This document shows positions 1 through 12,050 of a stretch of 64,000 bases of DNA, one piece after another (positions within the stretch are counted from its first letter, which is position 1; the number at the start of each line of letters is the position of its first letter). The notes beneath the pieces are model-generated. The model made no database searches. It saw only the letters and a list, made by a program, of their open reading frames with translations, and was not told where the DNA came from. Origin of the DNA: Calliopum simillimum (lineage: Eukaryota; Arthropoda; Insecta; Diptera; Lauxaniidae); the NCBI GenBank assembly GCA_951812925.1, contig OX638369.1, forward strand, positions 14,599,329 through 14,663,328, written 5' to 3'. Both the position numbers and the translations under genes were made by a program.

Positions 1-409
1 GATATTAACAACGTCCTAACACGCGGTCACATAGAGCTGAAAAGAGGATACAGCACAAAGAGAAAGACAAAAAGCTGACTGACACTGACTTTATGTTTTT
101 TGTTTTCTTACGTTTCACATTTGTCATTGCACCAGGGAAGATACATGAGCTTTTTTGTACCAAATAACAAGAAAAGTACTAAAACTATTCAAAAAGTACC
201 AAAATGATTTAGTACGTTTGTAGTGAAATTTTGACCTTTGGGTGATTCTAGTACGTGAACGGTTTTTCTTGCCCCCAAATGCACGAGAAAAAAATTTCCT
301 TCGAAGTTGCCATAGACATTAAAAAACAGGATCAAAATTTCTCATATAATTACAGTGGAAGATTTTCTCTTGGTTGCAAAAACCTGTTTCATTGCACTCT
401 GTCGACGTT

Positions 410-985
410 CTTCGATATTTTGGACCTTGGCCGATATATTAGATGTTTCTCTATACTTTTGGACTATAACCGATATTTTGGATGTTTCTCGATGCTTTTT
501 TGCTTTTACCAATATTTTGGATGTTTTTTGACTCTATGGACTTTCACCGATATTTTGGATGTTTTCGATACTTTTTGACTTTTACCGATATATTGGATGT
601 TTTTCGATACTTTTGGTCTTCAACCGGTATTTTAGATGTTTTTGGAACTGATATTTTGGATGTTTTTACATACTTCTCGACTTTAACCGATATTTTGGAT
701 GTTTTTCGATACTTTTGGACTTTTTCCGATATTTTTGATGCTTTTCGATTTTTTTTTTTTTTTTTACTTTTACCGATGTATTGGATGTTTCTCGATACTT
801 TTTGTCTTCAACCGATATATGAGATGTCTTTAGAACCGATATTTCGGATGTTTTTACATACTTCTCGACTTTTAAAGATATTTTAGATGTTTTTCGATAC
901 TTTTGGACTTTAACCGATATTTCTGATGTTTTTCGACTTTTACCGAGATTTTAAATGTTTTTCGATACTTTTGAACTTTTACTAA
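410..985. repeat. Minisatellite, about 39-bp unit
   Basis: About fourteen imperfect copies of a unit built around 'ccgatattttggatgttt' and 'tcgatacttttggac' follow one another. Unit spacing is about 39 bp, with indels and short poly-T expansions. Open frames across it on the plus strand are repetitive (ILDVF/RYFW-type units) and are a product of the repeat, not a gene. The first 400 bases of the window show no other feature. Confidence 0.8.
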
Positions 986-1128
986 ATTTTGAGAAGGAAT
1001 AATAATTTTTTTTTTTTTTTATTTTAAGCATTCCGAAAAAGGTTACTCCAGCTTTACAAGTATTCTCAAATCATTTTGTGGTTTATTCAATACTTTTCAA
1101 CTTTTTTGGTGTAACTTTGGCATAGGGG

Positions 1129-1420
1129 CTTTTCTTTTTGTATATGACCCAGTAATACCCATATTCGAAAGAGATGTCTATTGTCGAAAAGCTATATATT
1201 TTTGTAACATACATAAGCTAAGATATTGCCGATTCATTTTAAATTTTCTGAAAAATATTTAAGCCAAATACCAGCATATCCCGATATGCATTGCTACACC
1301 ATGGCTTGTTTGGAGGATGTGGCATTGTCAATTTTTCCAAAGGATCTGATTCGTCCCGATGCTTTTTACATTTTTACTAAATCTCTTCAATGTATGAAAG
1401 AAAAGTTATCTCAAATTTAA
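1129..1420 (+). pseudogene. Unrecognised decayed coding remnant or terminal exon
   Basis: From 1217 an open frame without ATG runs to a TAA at 1418-1420. It contains residues such as HCYTMACLEDVALSIFPKD and ends MKEKLSQI. Just upstream another frame reads PVIPIFERDVYCRKAIYFC, so coding-like sequence may cross a frame shift near 1215. A splice acceptor at 'agctaag' before 1223 is the alternative, which would make this a last exon of about 66 codons. The composition is protein-like and not low complexity. I do not recognise the family; it could be a transposase fragment or a host exon. Confidence 0.3.
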
Positions 1421-2026
1421 TTCAATACAAAAAAGCGGGGAAAATTACACCACTTCCTAAAGATAACAATTTTAGACATTAAAGCATTTGTAATGTAGGG
1501 ACATTGGCGCGCACTACTTTAGCTCCAATTTGACGGACATCAACTCTCTATTCGTCTACCGCTGAGTCTATGGCTTTTTCTTGTTAATATCAACAAGAAA
1601 TATCTGCACCAGCCTTCATGGATTACGTGGACACGCTGCTGCAGTAAAAATGCTTCTGCTGCATCATCTTCTACTGCGGCTGCTGCCACTACTGCTGCCG
1701 CCACTTCATTCGCATTCAACGTCCACTCATGCCAAGCTTGTTATGCGATGATGTTTACTTTATGTTAAATTAAGTCGAAAATCGTGCCATGCAAATCAGT
1801 TCAGACTTTGGTAGGTTTCTGCTTCAATTTTTCTAGCTCATTTCTAAGAGTTGAAAAGCTTTGGATTTTGCGCGTGTTGCATACAAAATGAATTAATGAT
1901 GGGCTACAAAACAAAAAATGAAATAAAATAATGAAAAAAAACCAAAAATCTCAAGAAAAAAAGTAATGCAAAAAGATGTTTAAAAAGAGTTGACTGCTGT
2001 TGTTGGATACTGTGCTTGCTGATGAT
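1421..2026. other. No gene seen; CAG/GCT-rich patch
   Basis: Unique-looking sequence with a stretch rich in gctgctgcc triplets at about 1625-1690. On the minus strand that stretch gives an alanine-rich open frame without a start codon. Nothing else is supported. Confidence 0.5.
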
Positions 2027-2136
2027 TTAACCCATTATTACCTACTAAGATGGTGATGTCCCTCTGCATACATAGTCCCTTTCACTTAAAGCTTATAAAT
2101 GTTGAGTCTACTAATGAGACTAATGCGGAATTAAAC

Positions 2137-2960
2137 ATCCCAAGAGGAAAAATTTCAAGCGCTCCTGAGCCAAGCACTTTAAAGATGCTTGTGCCCATAG
2201 AAACTAAGAAGCACTTACACAATGATTTTTTGTAAGGCTGAAGTAAGAACAATTTGGGTTCGAACCCAGCGTGGGTGATTTTCATTTTTTTAATATTTTT
2301 TATTAAACATATTTTTATTTCACATTTCTATTTTCTTTGCTCTTATTTATTTATTTTTATTAAATTGAATACAAACTGATTACACAATGATTCTATGTTA
2401 GGCTGCAGTAAGAACAACATGGGTTCGAACCCAGCGCGGGTGATTTTTTTTTTTTTATTTTTTTTTTTTTTTGCTGAACATATTTTTTATTAAAATATTT
2501 TTTATTCAACTTTTATTTATTTCAATTTTCTGTTTGCCTTTCTCCTATTTGTTTACTTTTGTTTAACTGAATTGAAACTGATTACATAATGATTATATGT
2601 AAGGCTGTAGGAAGCATTCGAATGTCAAATTCTTTTTGGACAACATTTGTTTAATATAGAAATTTAATACCTTATCCCCGCAATTGTGTAGCGGTCTAAC
2701 GAGATGGTAAATGTAAGTAAAAATAATATATTTTTTTTTTTTCATTTTATTGAAAGAACACTAACCACTTACACTTTACAAATAAGCGCTTCAAAAGGCC
2801 TTTTGAAGTAAAGCTGCGGTAAGCTTGAGGGCGCTTACATCCTAGGACATGCAATGTCAAAAAGAAGGAATAGTTCACTTCAGAAAGGTTATTGTAGCAC
2901 TTCTTTTCCCCTGGGGATGTTACACAGATTATGAACTACATGGATATGTACAGCTTTAAA
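2137..2960 (+). repeat. Interspersed repeat with tRNA-like B-box modules, copy 1
   Basis: This copy matches the reverse complement of 29851-31605. It holds three tandem subunits of about 180 bp, each carrying 'aatgatt..tatgtaaggctg'. Two of them contain the palindrome tgggttcgaaccca (2255-2268 and 2420-2433), followed within about 12 nt by oligo-T. The third is degenerate (cattcgaatg near 2617). At 2687-2704 the text gtagcggtctaacgag resembles the D-arm/A-box of class II tRNAs (Leu/Ser type). The right part shares 'aagctgcggtaagc' and 'cctaggacatgcaatgt' with copy 2. No complete tRNA cloverleaf can be drawn. The family may be tRNA-derived (SINE-like); that is inference. Confidence 0.7.
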
Positions 2961-3593
2961 AAGAATTTTATTCAAAGTGTTTAAAGCAAAAACTTTGGTC
3001 TGCGCCTACTGATCTTAGTTCTTGGATTTTTAGCGAATTAATCTTAGCTAACCTGTCAGTCCAACATGAATGATGTGTCTTTATATTCCAAGCTGAGATT
3101 TTGGTCAATAACAAAATTCACAAATATCTCCTTTGATAAAAGATCTAAGCTCGGTGATTGAAATAAATTATTAGAAAAGTATTGTTACAACAATAACGGG
3201 GCTCGGGGGATCCCCCACACACTAAAAAATAAAAGTTTACTTTTCTTAGTTATGATTCCCTTTAATATTGATTTAAAACTTCTTTGGTATTAAATACCGA
3301 CTTTTTCCAAAAAAGTTTAAAATTTATTTCGGAAAAGTATAAAATTTATTCCAAAATATTTTAAAATTAATATTTTTTTAAATTTAAATAAAATTTTTAA
3401 AGTGCAGACATCTAAAATAATAACACTGTACAGTCGTAAAAAAACCCCAAGAGACTTAGAAAGTGTTTTCAGAGAGTTTTGATCATCTTAATAACAATAT
3501 GCCAGCCATTTTAGTGCTTCAGGTCAAGTTTTCTATGAAATCAGCTTTGAAATTATTAGGAAACCGGTGATATTGAAAATAAAAAATAAATAA
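2961..3593. other. No feature seen
   Basis: AT-rich sequence with no supported coding or repeat structure. Confidence 0.5.
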
Positions 3594-4399
3594 AACTAGT
3601 AAGGGTGTTACCTTTGGCCTGACCAAACATTAAATACCCTACACAGCAGTATTTTGAAAGTTTTGCTTATATGGGAGGTGCCACGCTCTCTTGTCCGAAT
3701 TCACCCAGTTTTTTCTCAGAGTTTGAATTTATAGTTCTTAGCATTTGAGTGAAATTTGGTTGGATTATCTCAAAAAATGTTTTCAGTATAGCGTTTTGAA
3801 CCTTTTGCTTGTATGGGAGGTGCCACGCCCTCTTGTCCGAATTCACCCAGTTTTTTCTCAGAGCTTGAATTTATAGTTCCTAGCATTTGAGTGAAATTTG
3901 GTTGGATTATCTCAAAAAACGCTTTCAGTGTAGCGTTTTGAAGTTTTTGCTTATATGGGAGGTGCTACGCCCTCTTGTCCAAATTCTCCTGGTTTTTGTT
4001 TAGAACTTGCGCTTACAATTCGTTGTATTTATATGTATTTTGGTTGCATTATCGTGAAAAAAACTCAAAAAGTGGCATTTTGAATATAGTTTTTGTATGG
4101 GCGGTAGGCGTGTCCGTTGACCGATTTCGCTCATTTTCAATCCCCCGAGCTAACTTTGACACCAAAGGCTGTGCACTAAATTTCATTGAATAATCTTGCT
4201 TAGTTTTCCCAAAAAGTGTATTTCCACACACAGCCAGCCAGCCAGCCACCCAGCCAGCCAGACAGACGGACATGGCTATATCGACTCAGGAGGTGACGCT
4301 GATCAAGAATATATATACTTTTTCTATATCTGCCACGCCTCCTTCTCTGCGTTACAAACGGAAGGACAAAGTGAATGTACCCTGGGTGTAGGGTATAAA
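3594..4399 (+). mobile_element. 'GTAGGG' interspersed repeat, copy 1
   Basis: Begins 'actagtaagggtgttacc' and ends 'cctgggtgtagggtataaa', so the short inverted motifs taccctacac and gtgtagggta face each other near the ends. Inside are three tandem units of about 145 bp with 'atgggaggtgccacgccctc' and 'gaattcacccagttttttct'. A unique tail follows with a pyrimidine/purine cagccagc run, 'gacggacatggctatatcga' and 'tgatcaagaatatatatact'. The tail resembles phrases in widespread Drosophila Helitron-like (INE-1/DINE-type) repeats, from memory. It has no coding capacity. Other copies lie at 4807-5706 (reverse), 37217-37840 and 54868-56455 (reverse). Confidence 0.8.
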
Positions 4400-4806
4400 A
4401 AAGTGGTCTGAAGAAAGGTATTACAGAGAAGATTTTGCTTAAGTATTAAAACAATATTTCACCAGATGGCGCTTTAAAAATTATTTATTGCCTATAATTT
4501 CATTTTTAACGCATTTTCTTAAGCTTTAAGCATTTCCCGATTTTAGTGACCTCTATTGAAATTTTTTGTAGAGTATTCTTGTGAAATACTTTAACCCATT
4601 ATATACCAATTTTTAGAAAAAGGCGTCACAAGGACAAGGACAGGATATAATATGTTAAGATTTTTTAGAAAATGATCCGTGCGTGATTTCATTAAGACCT
4701 TTAAATAAAAACTTTGAACTAAATGTAGTTTTAAAGGCTTACAGTAGGATCCAGGACTTTAACTAAAAAAAAAATAATTTTTGGTTGATATTAAGTACGA
4801 AATATT

Positions 4807-5706
4807 TTTATACCCTACACAGGGTATATTCACTTTGTCTTTCCGTTTGTTACGCAGAAAAGGAGGCGTGCCAGATATAAAAAAGTATACATATTCTTCA
4901 TCAGCGTCACCTAATGAGTCGATATAGCCATATCCGTCTGTTGGCTGGCTGGGTTGCTGGCTGACCGTGGTGCAGTAAAACTTGGTAAACTGCCTCCGTT
5001 GTCAAAGTAAGCTAGTGGGATTGAAAATGAGCAAAACCAGCTAACGGACATGCCTACCGCCCATACAAAAAATATATTCAAAATGCAACTTTAGGAGTGT
5101 TTTTCACGACAATGCAACCAAAATACACTTAAATACTACGAATTATACACGCAAGCTCTAAAAAAAAAACTGGGCGAATTCGGACAAGAGGGCGTAGCAC
5201 CTGCCATATAAGCAAATGTTTCAAAACGCTATACTGAAAGCGTTTTTTGAGATATTCGAACCAAATTTGACTCGGACGCTAGGGATTATAAATGAAAGCT
5301 CTCAACAAAAATTGGAAGAAATTGGACAAGGGGCGTTGCACCTCCCATTTAAGCAAAAGTTTCAAAATTTTATACTGAAAGAGTTTTTTGAGATGATCCA
5401 ACTACATTTCACTGAAATACTAAAGACTATAAATGCAAGCTCTAAGCTAAAACTAGTCGAACTAGGACAAGATGGCGTGGCACCTCCTAAATAAGCAAAA
5501 GCTTCAAAACGTTATACTGAAAACGTTTTTTGAGATAATCGAACCAAATTTCACTAAGACACTAAAAACTATAAATGCAAGCTCTGAGCAAAAACTGGGT
5601 GAACTCGGATAAGAGGGCGTGGCACCTCCAATATAAGCAAAATTTTCAAAATACTGCAGTGTAGAGTATTTATTTTTTGGCCAAGCCAAAAGTTACACCC
5701 TTACTA
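4807..5706 (-). mobile_element. 'GTAGGG' interspersed repeat, copy 2
   Basis: Reverse-orientation copy of the family at 3594-4399. It starts tataccctacacagggtat and ends at 'ccaaaagttacacccttact'. It carries about four of the roughly 145-bp units (gagggcgtggcacctcc, 'agcaaaagtttcaaaa'), so the unit number differs between copies. With copy 1 it forms a widely spaced inverted pair about 400 bp apart that could extrude or be transcribed as a long hairpin. Confidence 0.8.
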
Positions 5707-5869
5707 AGATGAAAAATTTGAGATAACAGTGATCATGATATCTCTGTATAAGAAGCTCAGCAGACTTACTAGGAAGATTTTGACCCGCTGCACTTTTCTG
5801 ATTTACAATAATAAAAATTTGTTTAAATCTAAAATTGCTCATGCTCATAACTGATGCATAATGGGTTAA

Positions 5870-6435
5870 ACCAAAAGCAACAGCTTCATTGTTTCTTATT
5901 CATTGCATGGGGTTGCGCTAATTTGAATTATTTGGTTTTTGTGTTCTTTTCATTAGATTACATAGTTCGTTTGAGATTTCAAGTCAAGCGTAGATAATTT
6001 TTTGTTGTTGTTTTGTTATTTCTGCTATTGCTGCCAAAGAGACTCTTCCTTCACTTTTTATTATTGTTGCTGTTGTTGTTGTTGTTGCTTTTTGGTTAGA
6101 TTTTATCTAATGCTTAAAATCAGCAGCATATGAGAAAAAGAACAACATCATCTTCGCTTTCAGTAGTTTTTGTAATGGTTACTGTTGTTATGTTTTATGT
6201 GCAACATATCAAGGAAGCAACAGCAACATCTTGTTTTTATTATGCAAAATTTTTGTTTAATTTAAAGTTTTTAATGCAAGTTTTGTGTTTTGTTTTTAAA
6301 AATTGAATTTAATTAAGTAAAGCTTTTATGATATAATAGAACTTCTAATATTTTCAATATTTGTCAAAGTCAAGTTCGTTGCTTAAGTTTTTCGTATCAA
6401 TTTTATCATTAAAACAAATATATTTGTATGTATGT
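5870..6435. other. No gene; TTG-repeat tract
   Basis: Contains ttgttgttgttgttgttg at about 6067-6088 and many CAA/TTG clusters typical of fly introns. One copy of the short dispersed motif lies at 6371-6397. Confidence 0.5.
6371..6397 (+). repeat. Dispersed short motif, copy 1
   Basis: Reads caagttcgttgcttaagttt followed by ttcgt. Seven further near-matches occur in the window in both orientations. Confidence 0.6.
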
Positions 6436-6895
6436 TAGACCAGGTCGATTTTGTATGAAGCAAAATAAAATCATCCCGAAACCGACTCAAAAGTTAGAGG
6501 GTCTCGATATCTGCATAATTTTATTTTTTTTTTTTTTTTTTTCATTCTGAGAAAAGTCAATGGAGCACTATTTTGGATAAAAAACATAAAAAATTCGATT
6601 TTTGGAACCGAATATTATCTAAAACCCAAAAAAAAAAATATTTTTTAACAACAAAGTATTTGTGAGAACATAATCTAATAATTTCTAAAGCACTCTTGGG
6701 TATCTATTTTCTAATGAAAGAAAAAGTTATGACCAAAAAAGATGTTTTTTTAGCCAAAATAGGCCTTCAGTACAATCAAAAGTGCTCCATTGGTTTTTCT
6801 CAGAATGAAAAAAAAATAATGCAGATATCGCTTTTAAGAATCCCTCTAACTTTTGAGTCGGTTACGGGATGAATCTAAATTTCGACCCGGTCTAA
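6436..6895. mobile_element. Non-autonomous inverted-repeat element (MITE)
   Basis: The two ends are imperfect inverted repeats of about 60 bp. The left end reads tagaccaggtcga, then catcccgaaaccgactcaaa. The right end reads as its complement, with ccctctaacttttgagtcgg, 'ttacgggatg' and tcgacccggtcta. Inner inverted pieces include 'tctgagaaaa..aatggagcac' facing 'gtgctccattggtttttctc'. Length is about 460 bp with no coding capacity. A TA target is possible. A partial relative is at 48880-49195. Confidence 0.75.
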
Positions 6896-8028
6896 TGTAT
6901 GTAGATTTGTATTATATTTACATTGTGTCCAATAATAACTGTCAGTAAAACATAATATCCTTTTTTGAGGAAGAAGATGGTCTTGTAAACGTGTTCTAAT
7001 TAGTGGTTTGTATAAATTTGGCACCTTGATCAATGAAAAGCAACGATAATTTCTTTTTTTGCGTACACTCGAGACTATGGGTGATATGGCACCATACATA
7101 GGTGATTTTGCACCCTAAGTGGCTTTTAAGTTTTTATTGCCAGAATTGTTGCATGTTTGCATATAAGATGTAGGTACATGTTTCATGTAACCACATACGG
7201 CACATTACGTATTGGATCCAATCATCTGGTTAAATAGTTTGTACATCCACATCCAATTCACCGATCAGATCAATTTTAGAATAAAATATTTTCTTGACCT
7301 AAATCTTATAACATTCAAAGAGAGAAATGGCACCTGAACTATAGCACCCACATTAGTTGGGTGCCATTTCGCCTGTTTCAAATACTCATCGCTCTGTTGC
7401 CTGTCAAAATATTTGCAAAAAAAAGTCCGTCGTTTACATTCCCAATATTTTTTTTAAATCGCGCACAAATATAATATCCCAGCACCAGCTCTAAGCTGAA
7501 GGGATAAACTTAGTACCTAATTTATTGATTTATTGATCAAATGTTTTACAGTACATTATATGTGATTTATGAAATAAAAAAAAATAAAAATTATTTATAG
7601 CAACTACAGCCAAACGAACTACTTACCAGTAGTCTTTCGCGTAACTGAATTACACTGTGTCCATATTTGAATGCTACGAAAGCTGCAAGTATTGACATTA
7701 AAAGGGGGCCATATCACATGGAGGTGCCAAGTGTACTGGGCTTACCCTACAGAAAGGTTCGATTATGCAGGATTTCGTTGAAATAATTCTTTCTCTCGTT
7801 TATTGATGTCATTTGTTCGCAAAATTCGACTGCGTACAGTTTTTTTAAAAACTTTGCGCCAACCGAGTCCTTATATCGTTTTATTTATCTTTGTATGATG
7901 CGTGTTTATGATGCAGCAATTTCGATATTTTTTTTTTAAATTTATCTTAATCAATTTGCTTTCCATAGCGCTTCTGAGTATGGTATGAAGAATTTATTTT
8001 TTTTTTTGTCGTGAACTTCCGTTACATT
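6896..8028. other. No gene seen
   Basis: Unique-looking AT-rich DNA. Several 'ggcacc/ggtgcc' pieces recur (7090, 7330, 7365, 7722) but form no clear unit. Confidence 0.4.
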
Positions 8029-8850
8029 AGGGGTATTCACGCTGTTGGGTTAAATGTTGGTTATCGAGTTAAAAGTGCGTTATTTTAACTAACATTGCGA
8101 ACGCACCAAAATAGAATTATGGTTATTCGGCAAAAAAATATCAGCTCATTTTTCTTGCTCTTCTTCATTTATGGCTTTTTTTTTTTTTTTTTTGTTAACT
8201 TAAAAATGCCGAAGTAAAGCGAAAAACGCAAAATATCAAACTTTCAATTTATAAAACTATTGGTAGAATCAAATTTGTACATGGTATGTGTAGGAAGCTC
8301 TCAAATGCAGAACATTTAACAAAAATATAAAAAATTGGTAAAAACAACTGAAAGAAGTTTACTTTAGCGCCCAAAGCAAACAAATAAATAGGGTTTTAGA
8401 AGCTAAAGTGCACTTAAGCCCAATTGAATTTTCTTAAAGGCCTGTCGTTTACGTTTTACTGTCGCAACTCCCACTTCATTGTCTACTCCAGCACCAGATT
8501 TTTTTGATTTTATTAATAAAATTCTAACATTCTTCATGATTCCCTTACTTTTCGCTTCTTCTGCACAAAAACAAAAATACTTAAATGGAACAGCTGATTT
8601 TTCGGTGATGATAACTCATGTTGGTTAGTGTCAATGCTAACATTTTTGCGAAAGAACACGGAACTACATAAGTAACTTTAAGGTTAGCATTACTGTTTTG
8701 GTTATTAGAGTAAACGTAAATTACGGTCAAAAGGTAAAGCTTATTGCAAGAGCAAAAATATGTATATTGTTGTTGGGCTTGTTTATTTTTTCGCACTTTT
8801 AATCATTTAACTCGATACCCACTACTTTAACCAACATCGTGAATACCCCT
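8029..8850. mobile_element. Non-autonomous element with about 45-bp terminal inverted repeats
   Basis: The left end aggggtattcacgctgttgg is the inverted partner of ccaacatcgtgaatacccct at the right end. The similarity continues through 'gttatcgagttaaaagtgcg' and 'cgcacttttaatcatttaac'. ATT flanks both sides (8026-8028 and 8851-8853), consistent with a 3-bp target duplication. No transposase is encoded. A 3-bp duplication is typical of PIF/Harbinger-like elements, but assignment is inference. Confidence 0.8.
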
Positions 8851-8992
8851 ATTATAAAAAAAAATCAGATTTTCATATTTTTTCAGTACAGTGAAATTTA
8901 CTGACGGTTATTATTGTATAATAAGTTAGTTCCTTGAATATTAATAAAATAAAAAAACAAGTTCTTAAAATTAAAAATAACAAAAAACAAAA

Positions 8993-9019
8993 AAGTTCGT
9001 AGCTTAGATCTTTTGTTTC
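8993..9019 (+). repeat. Dispersed short motif, copy 2
   Basis: Reads aagttcgtagcttagatctt followed by ttgttt, the same motif as at 6371 and 16475. Confidence 0.5.
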
Positions 9020-9123
9020 AAATTCATTTACTACGACGCGACTATATCAATAATATATATATAAAAAGATTTACTTTAATTATTCTCGCTAATACCCATA
9101 AAACCAATTAATTCCTTTACGAA

Positions 9124-9150
9124 AAACGAAAGACTTAGGCAAGCAACTTG
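9124..9150 (-). repeat. Dispersed short motif, copy 3 (reverse)
   Basis: On the minus strand it reads caagttgcttgcctaagtct then ttcg, a close variant of the motif at 6371. Confidence 0.5.
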
Positions 9151-9989
9151 ATTTTGTTTTATGAAATTTGTTTGCTGATTTCAAAATCAATTTAAATCTA
9201 CAAAATGTTTTTTTTTTTTTCTTTAATTATGTGAACATAAACATTTTTCCATTTTTATATAAAATAATTAGTGCAAGAAAATCTTTAATGCAGATCTATC
9301 ATTTCGTAATTGTTGTTATTTTCTGAATGTCTATCCTCGAACTTGATGCTTCATGCGTTTCGTTTACGTAAAAAGTAAATTACGATTTGTTTTTTTTTTT
9401 TAAATTGTATAGTAATTACAACAATAAAAAGTGCAACGAAGCTCCCATTGAAAAGTTTTTTGTCATGCGTAAAGGCAGTGAGTTTTACAGTTAATATTGC
9501 ACACGACGCAACGCAACGTAACACATGTTGAGCTCTCACGTTACGCTGTTGTTGCTGTCACTACTTTTTCTTGTAATTACGTTGTTGCTACTGCTATTGC
9601 CGCTATTGTTGTTGTTTGGTTTAAGCCAAGGCAAGACCAAAAAAGCAACAGCTTAACCACTTTGATTTTCATTTCAATGAACCATCAATAGATTGTTATC
9701 TGTATGCAGTGATAAGCATGATGTATTCAATTAAATAGTCCAAAACAGTTTAACACATTTTTGGCATATTTTCATTAAATCTTTTAAATTGGGATATAAA
9801 ATTAATTTCAATAAAAGTAAGTTCTCCTCATATTTTTGTCTATCATAGCAGTCCCTATGGACATTGAAAAAATATCTAGAAGAAAATCAAAGCTTTACCT
9901 CAAAGCATAGTAACAATATGAGTTAACTGCCACTTTGATAGAAATCAAAAAATCGGCTCTTTTTCTTTAAAAAGTTTATTTGAAGGTGT

Positions 9990-10315
9990 AAAATTAATAA
10001 TGCTAGAGTTTGCTTTCTGTCCGATATTCGACCATATTGATTTGACTTAAGCAAACAATTTCTCATTAGTGACCATGTCTGTGCATTTTCACCTAAGAGG
10101 CATGGCAAAGCCGACTCAATGACATAAAGGTCATATTATCGTTCCTTACTGTTAACTCTATCTCCATACCAAATTTTTTAAAAATCAATGCAGCGGCTTA
10201 GCCATGTGAGCATTTTTTTCGTCTCTGGGCGTGGCACAGTCCACTTAAAAACATAAACGTCCTATTATCATTTCTCAATCTCCCTATCTCCATACAAAAT
10301 TTCCATACGGCATTT
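9990..10315 (+). repeat. GGGCGTGGCACC family (126-bp type), short copy
   Basis: Starts 'gctagagtttgctttctgtc' like the large array at 18225. It keeps two units with 'aaggtcatattatcgttcct', 'gcagcggcttagcc' and 'gggcgtggcacagtccactt'. Divergence is clearly higher than in the 18-kb array. Confidence 0.7.
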
Positions 10316-12050
10316 TGAATTGTTGTCTGGCTCTTAACTTAATGGCTTGTGTCGAATAATTCTTAACCTGCCTTGAACATAAATCTCAAAGTACAATAAT
10401 ATTTGGCGTTATCCGTATTTGCGCAAATTTATCGCATATTTATATTATATCATTACTTTTTAATTAGATAAAGCAAACTGATTTCAGTGCTGATACATAT
10501 ATCACTGATGAAGTGCTCGATATTGAAAATGATTTTTCTTTCTTTCTTTTTTTCATTCTATGAGATATCAACTGCATTCTTTTTTAAATTGCAGCTTGAA
10601 AAAAATTTTCATATAAAGTGCCATACCGTCATAAAGTTTTTACACTGAATCAAGTCCCCAAGCACCTACATAAAGACGCATACATAAAAATAAAAATATT
10701 TTCTATTAACTTCAACATTCTTAAATGTTCAACTGAACCAAGAACACACAGCATAAAAGGCGTGCAACATTAAACATTAAAAAATGCTGCAGCAAATGTA
10801 TTTGTCCTTAGGATACACCCGAACTGCTGCTACGCTTTAAATGATTTTCTTTTTTTTTTGGTATTTCAAGTAGTAAATTTATTTCTCTTTTACTTTTCAG
10901 TTTCAAAAGGTTTTGCTGTCATTCTGCTCCCTCTTTAAAATCAAATGATAATAAATCACCACCAGATATCATAAAATATAAAACATGTTGCTCAACATTT
11001 AACTACTCAACCATCATAATCAGAAGGCAACAACGACAACAACACAGCCTAGTGGACTTTTCTTTTATTTATTTTTTATTTTTTTGGCCTGTGTCTCTGT
11101 GTCTGTCTTTCCTTCTCTTTGACACTATTCTATTTTCGCGCAGTGCACCCTGTTGTGCTTTGGCTGCTGCTGTTGATGGTTGACTTCTTTTGTTGGACTG
11201 TTTCCAAAAATAAACCTTCTTGGTAAAGAGTTGTTGGCCCAAAACAAAATGTATGCTGGTGGTGGTGGGAACTTCTTGTTGCGTCGCATAGATTAAAATT
11301 GCTTTGTTTTACGGATAAGTTTTCGTAGTGCCAGCAACTGTTGCTGCTGCTGATGTTGCTGCCGTTTAAACCTTGAATTTGCATAAATGACAATGAAACT
11401 TATAATGTAATGCATATGTTGTGTTGTTGTTCCTTTGAGTTTAGCTTGTTATTTTGTTAATGCGAATTTTTACTGGTTATGTTGCTGTTTTTGCTGTTGT
11501 TGTTGTTATGAATTTTATGTTTGGCTATCATAAAATATTTAAATTTTCCTTTCATGCAACAAATTTTGCCGGCAACAAGGGTTTCATTTAACTTTTTTTT
11601 TTGGTTTTTGTTTTGTTGCTGAAACAAGATTTTTATCAACTATTTCGTGAACATTTTACTTTTTCAACTTGTTGTTCGGGTGTAGACCTTTTTTTTTATT
11701 TCAAATTTTCATATTGGCAGTTACTTAAGTGTCCTTTCAATGTAATCGTTATATCTTAAAATTTTACTTTTTCTCATATGTTTGCTGGCTTGAAATATTT
11801 TACTGACGTATTTTTTTGAAAATTATTTTTAATGTTTCGAATCATTTCCCGCAAGGATCTAAGAGTAATACCGAAGATATAACTCCGATACGAGTAGATT
11901 GCACACCCAAAAGTATACTTCACTAAAATATGGAATCATGTGGTTTTGCGCAGAAATGAGAGAAATTGCTCAAAAATGGCAACATGCAACGTCGAATAGA
12001 ACTACACAAAAATCTACAGAAAGTGTGCGACAATGGGAAAAACATGCAAA
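10316..12050. other. No gene seen
   Basis: Unique-looking intergenic or intronic DNA. CAG/TTG-rich patches at 11030-11060, 11155-11180, 11335-11365 and 11480-11510 make short spurious open frames on the minus strand. No family signature is visible in them. Confidence 0.45.

Larger units (their letters stand above)
8851..9989. other. No gene seen; two dispersed-motif copies
   Basis: AT-rich DNA with CAA/TTG clusters around 9540-9620. It contains dispersed short motif copies at 8993-9019 and 9124-9150. Confidence 0.45.

Noticed and set aside
1540..1743. Minus-strand alanine-rich open frame
   Set aside because: No ATG in frame, short, and explained by a GCC/GCT triplet stretch.
2240..2445. Functional tRNA genes at the gggttcgaaccc sites
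   Set aside because: Only the T-arm/B-box part is present; no acceptor, D and anticodon arms can be paired around it.
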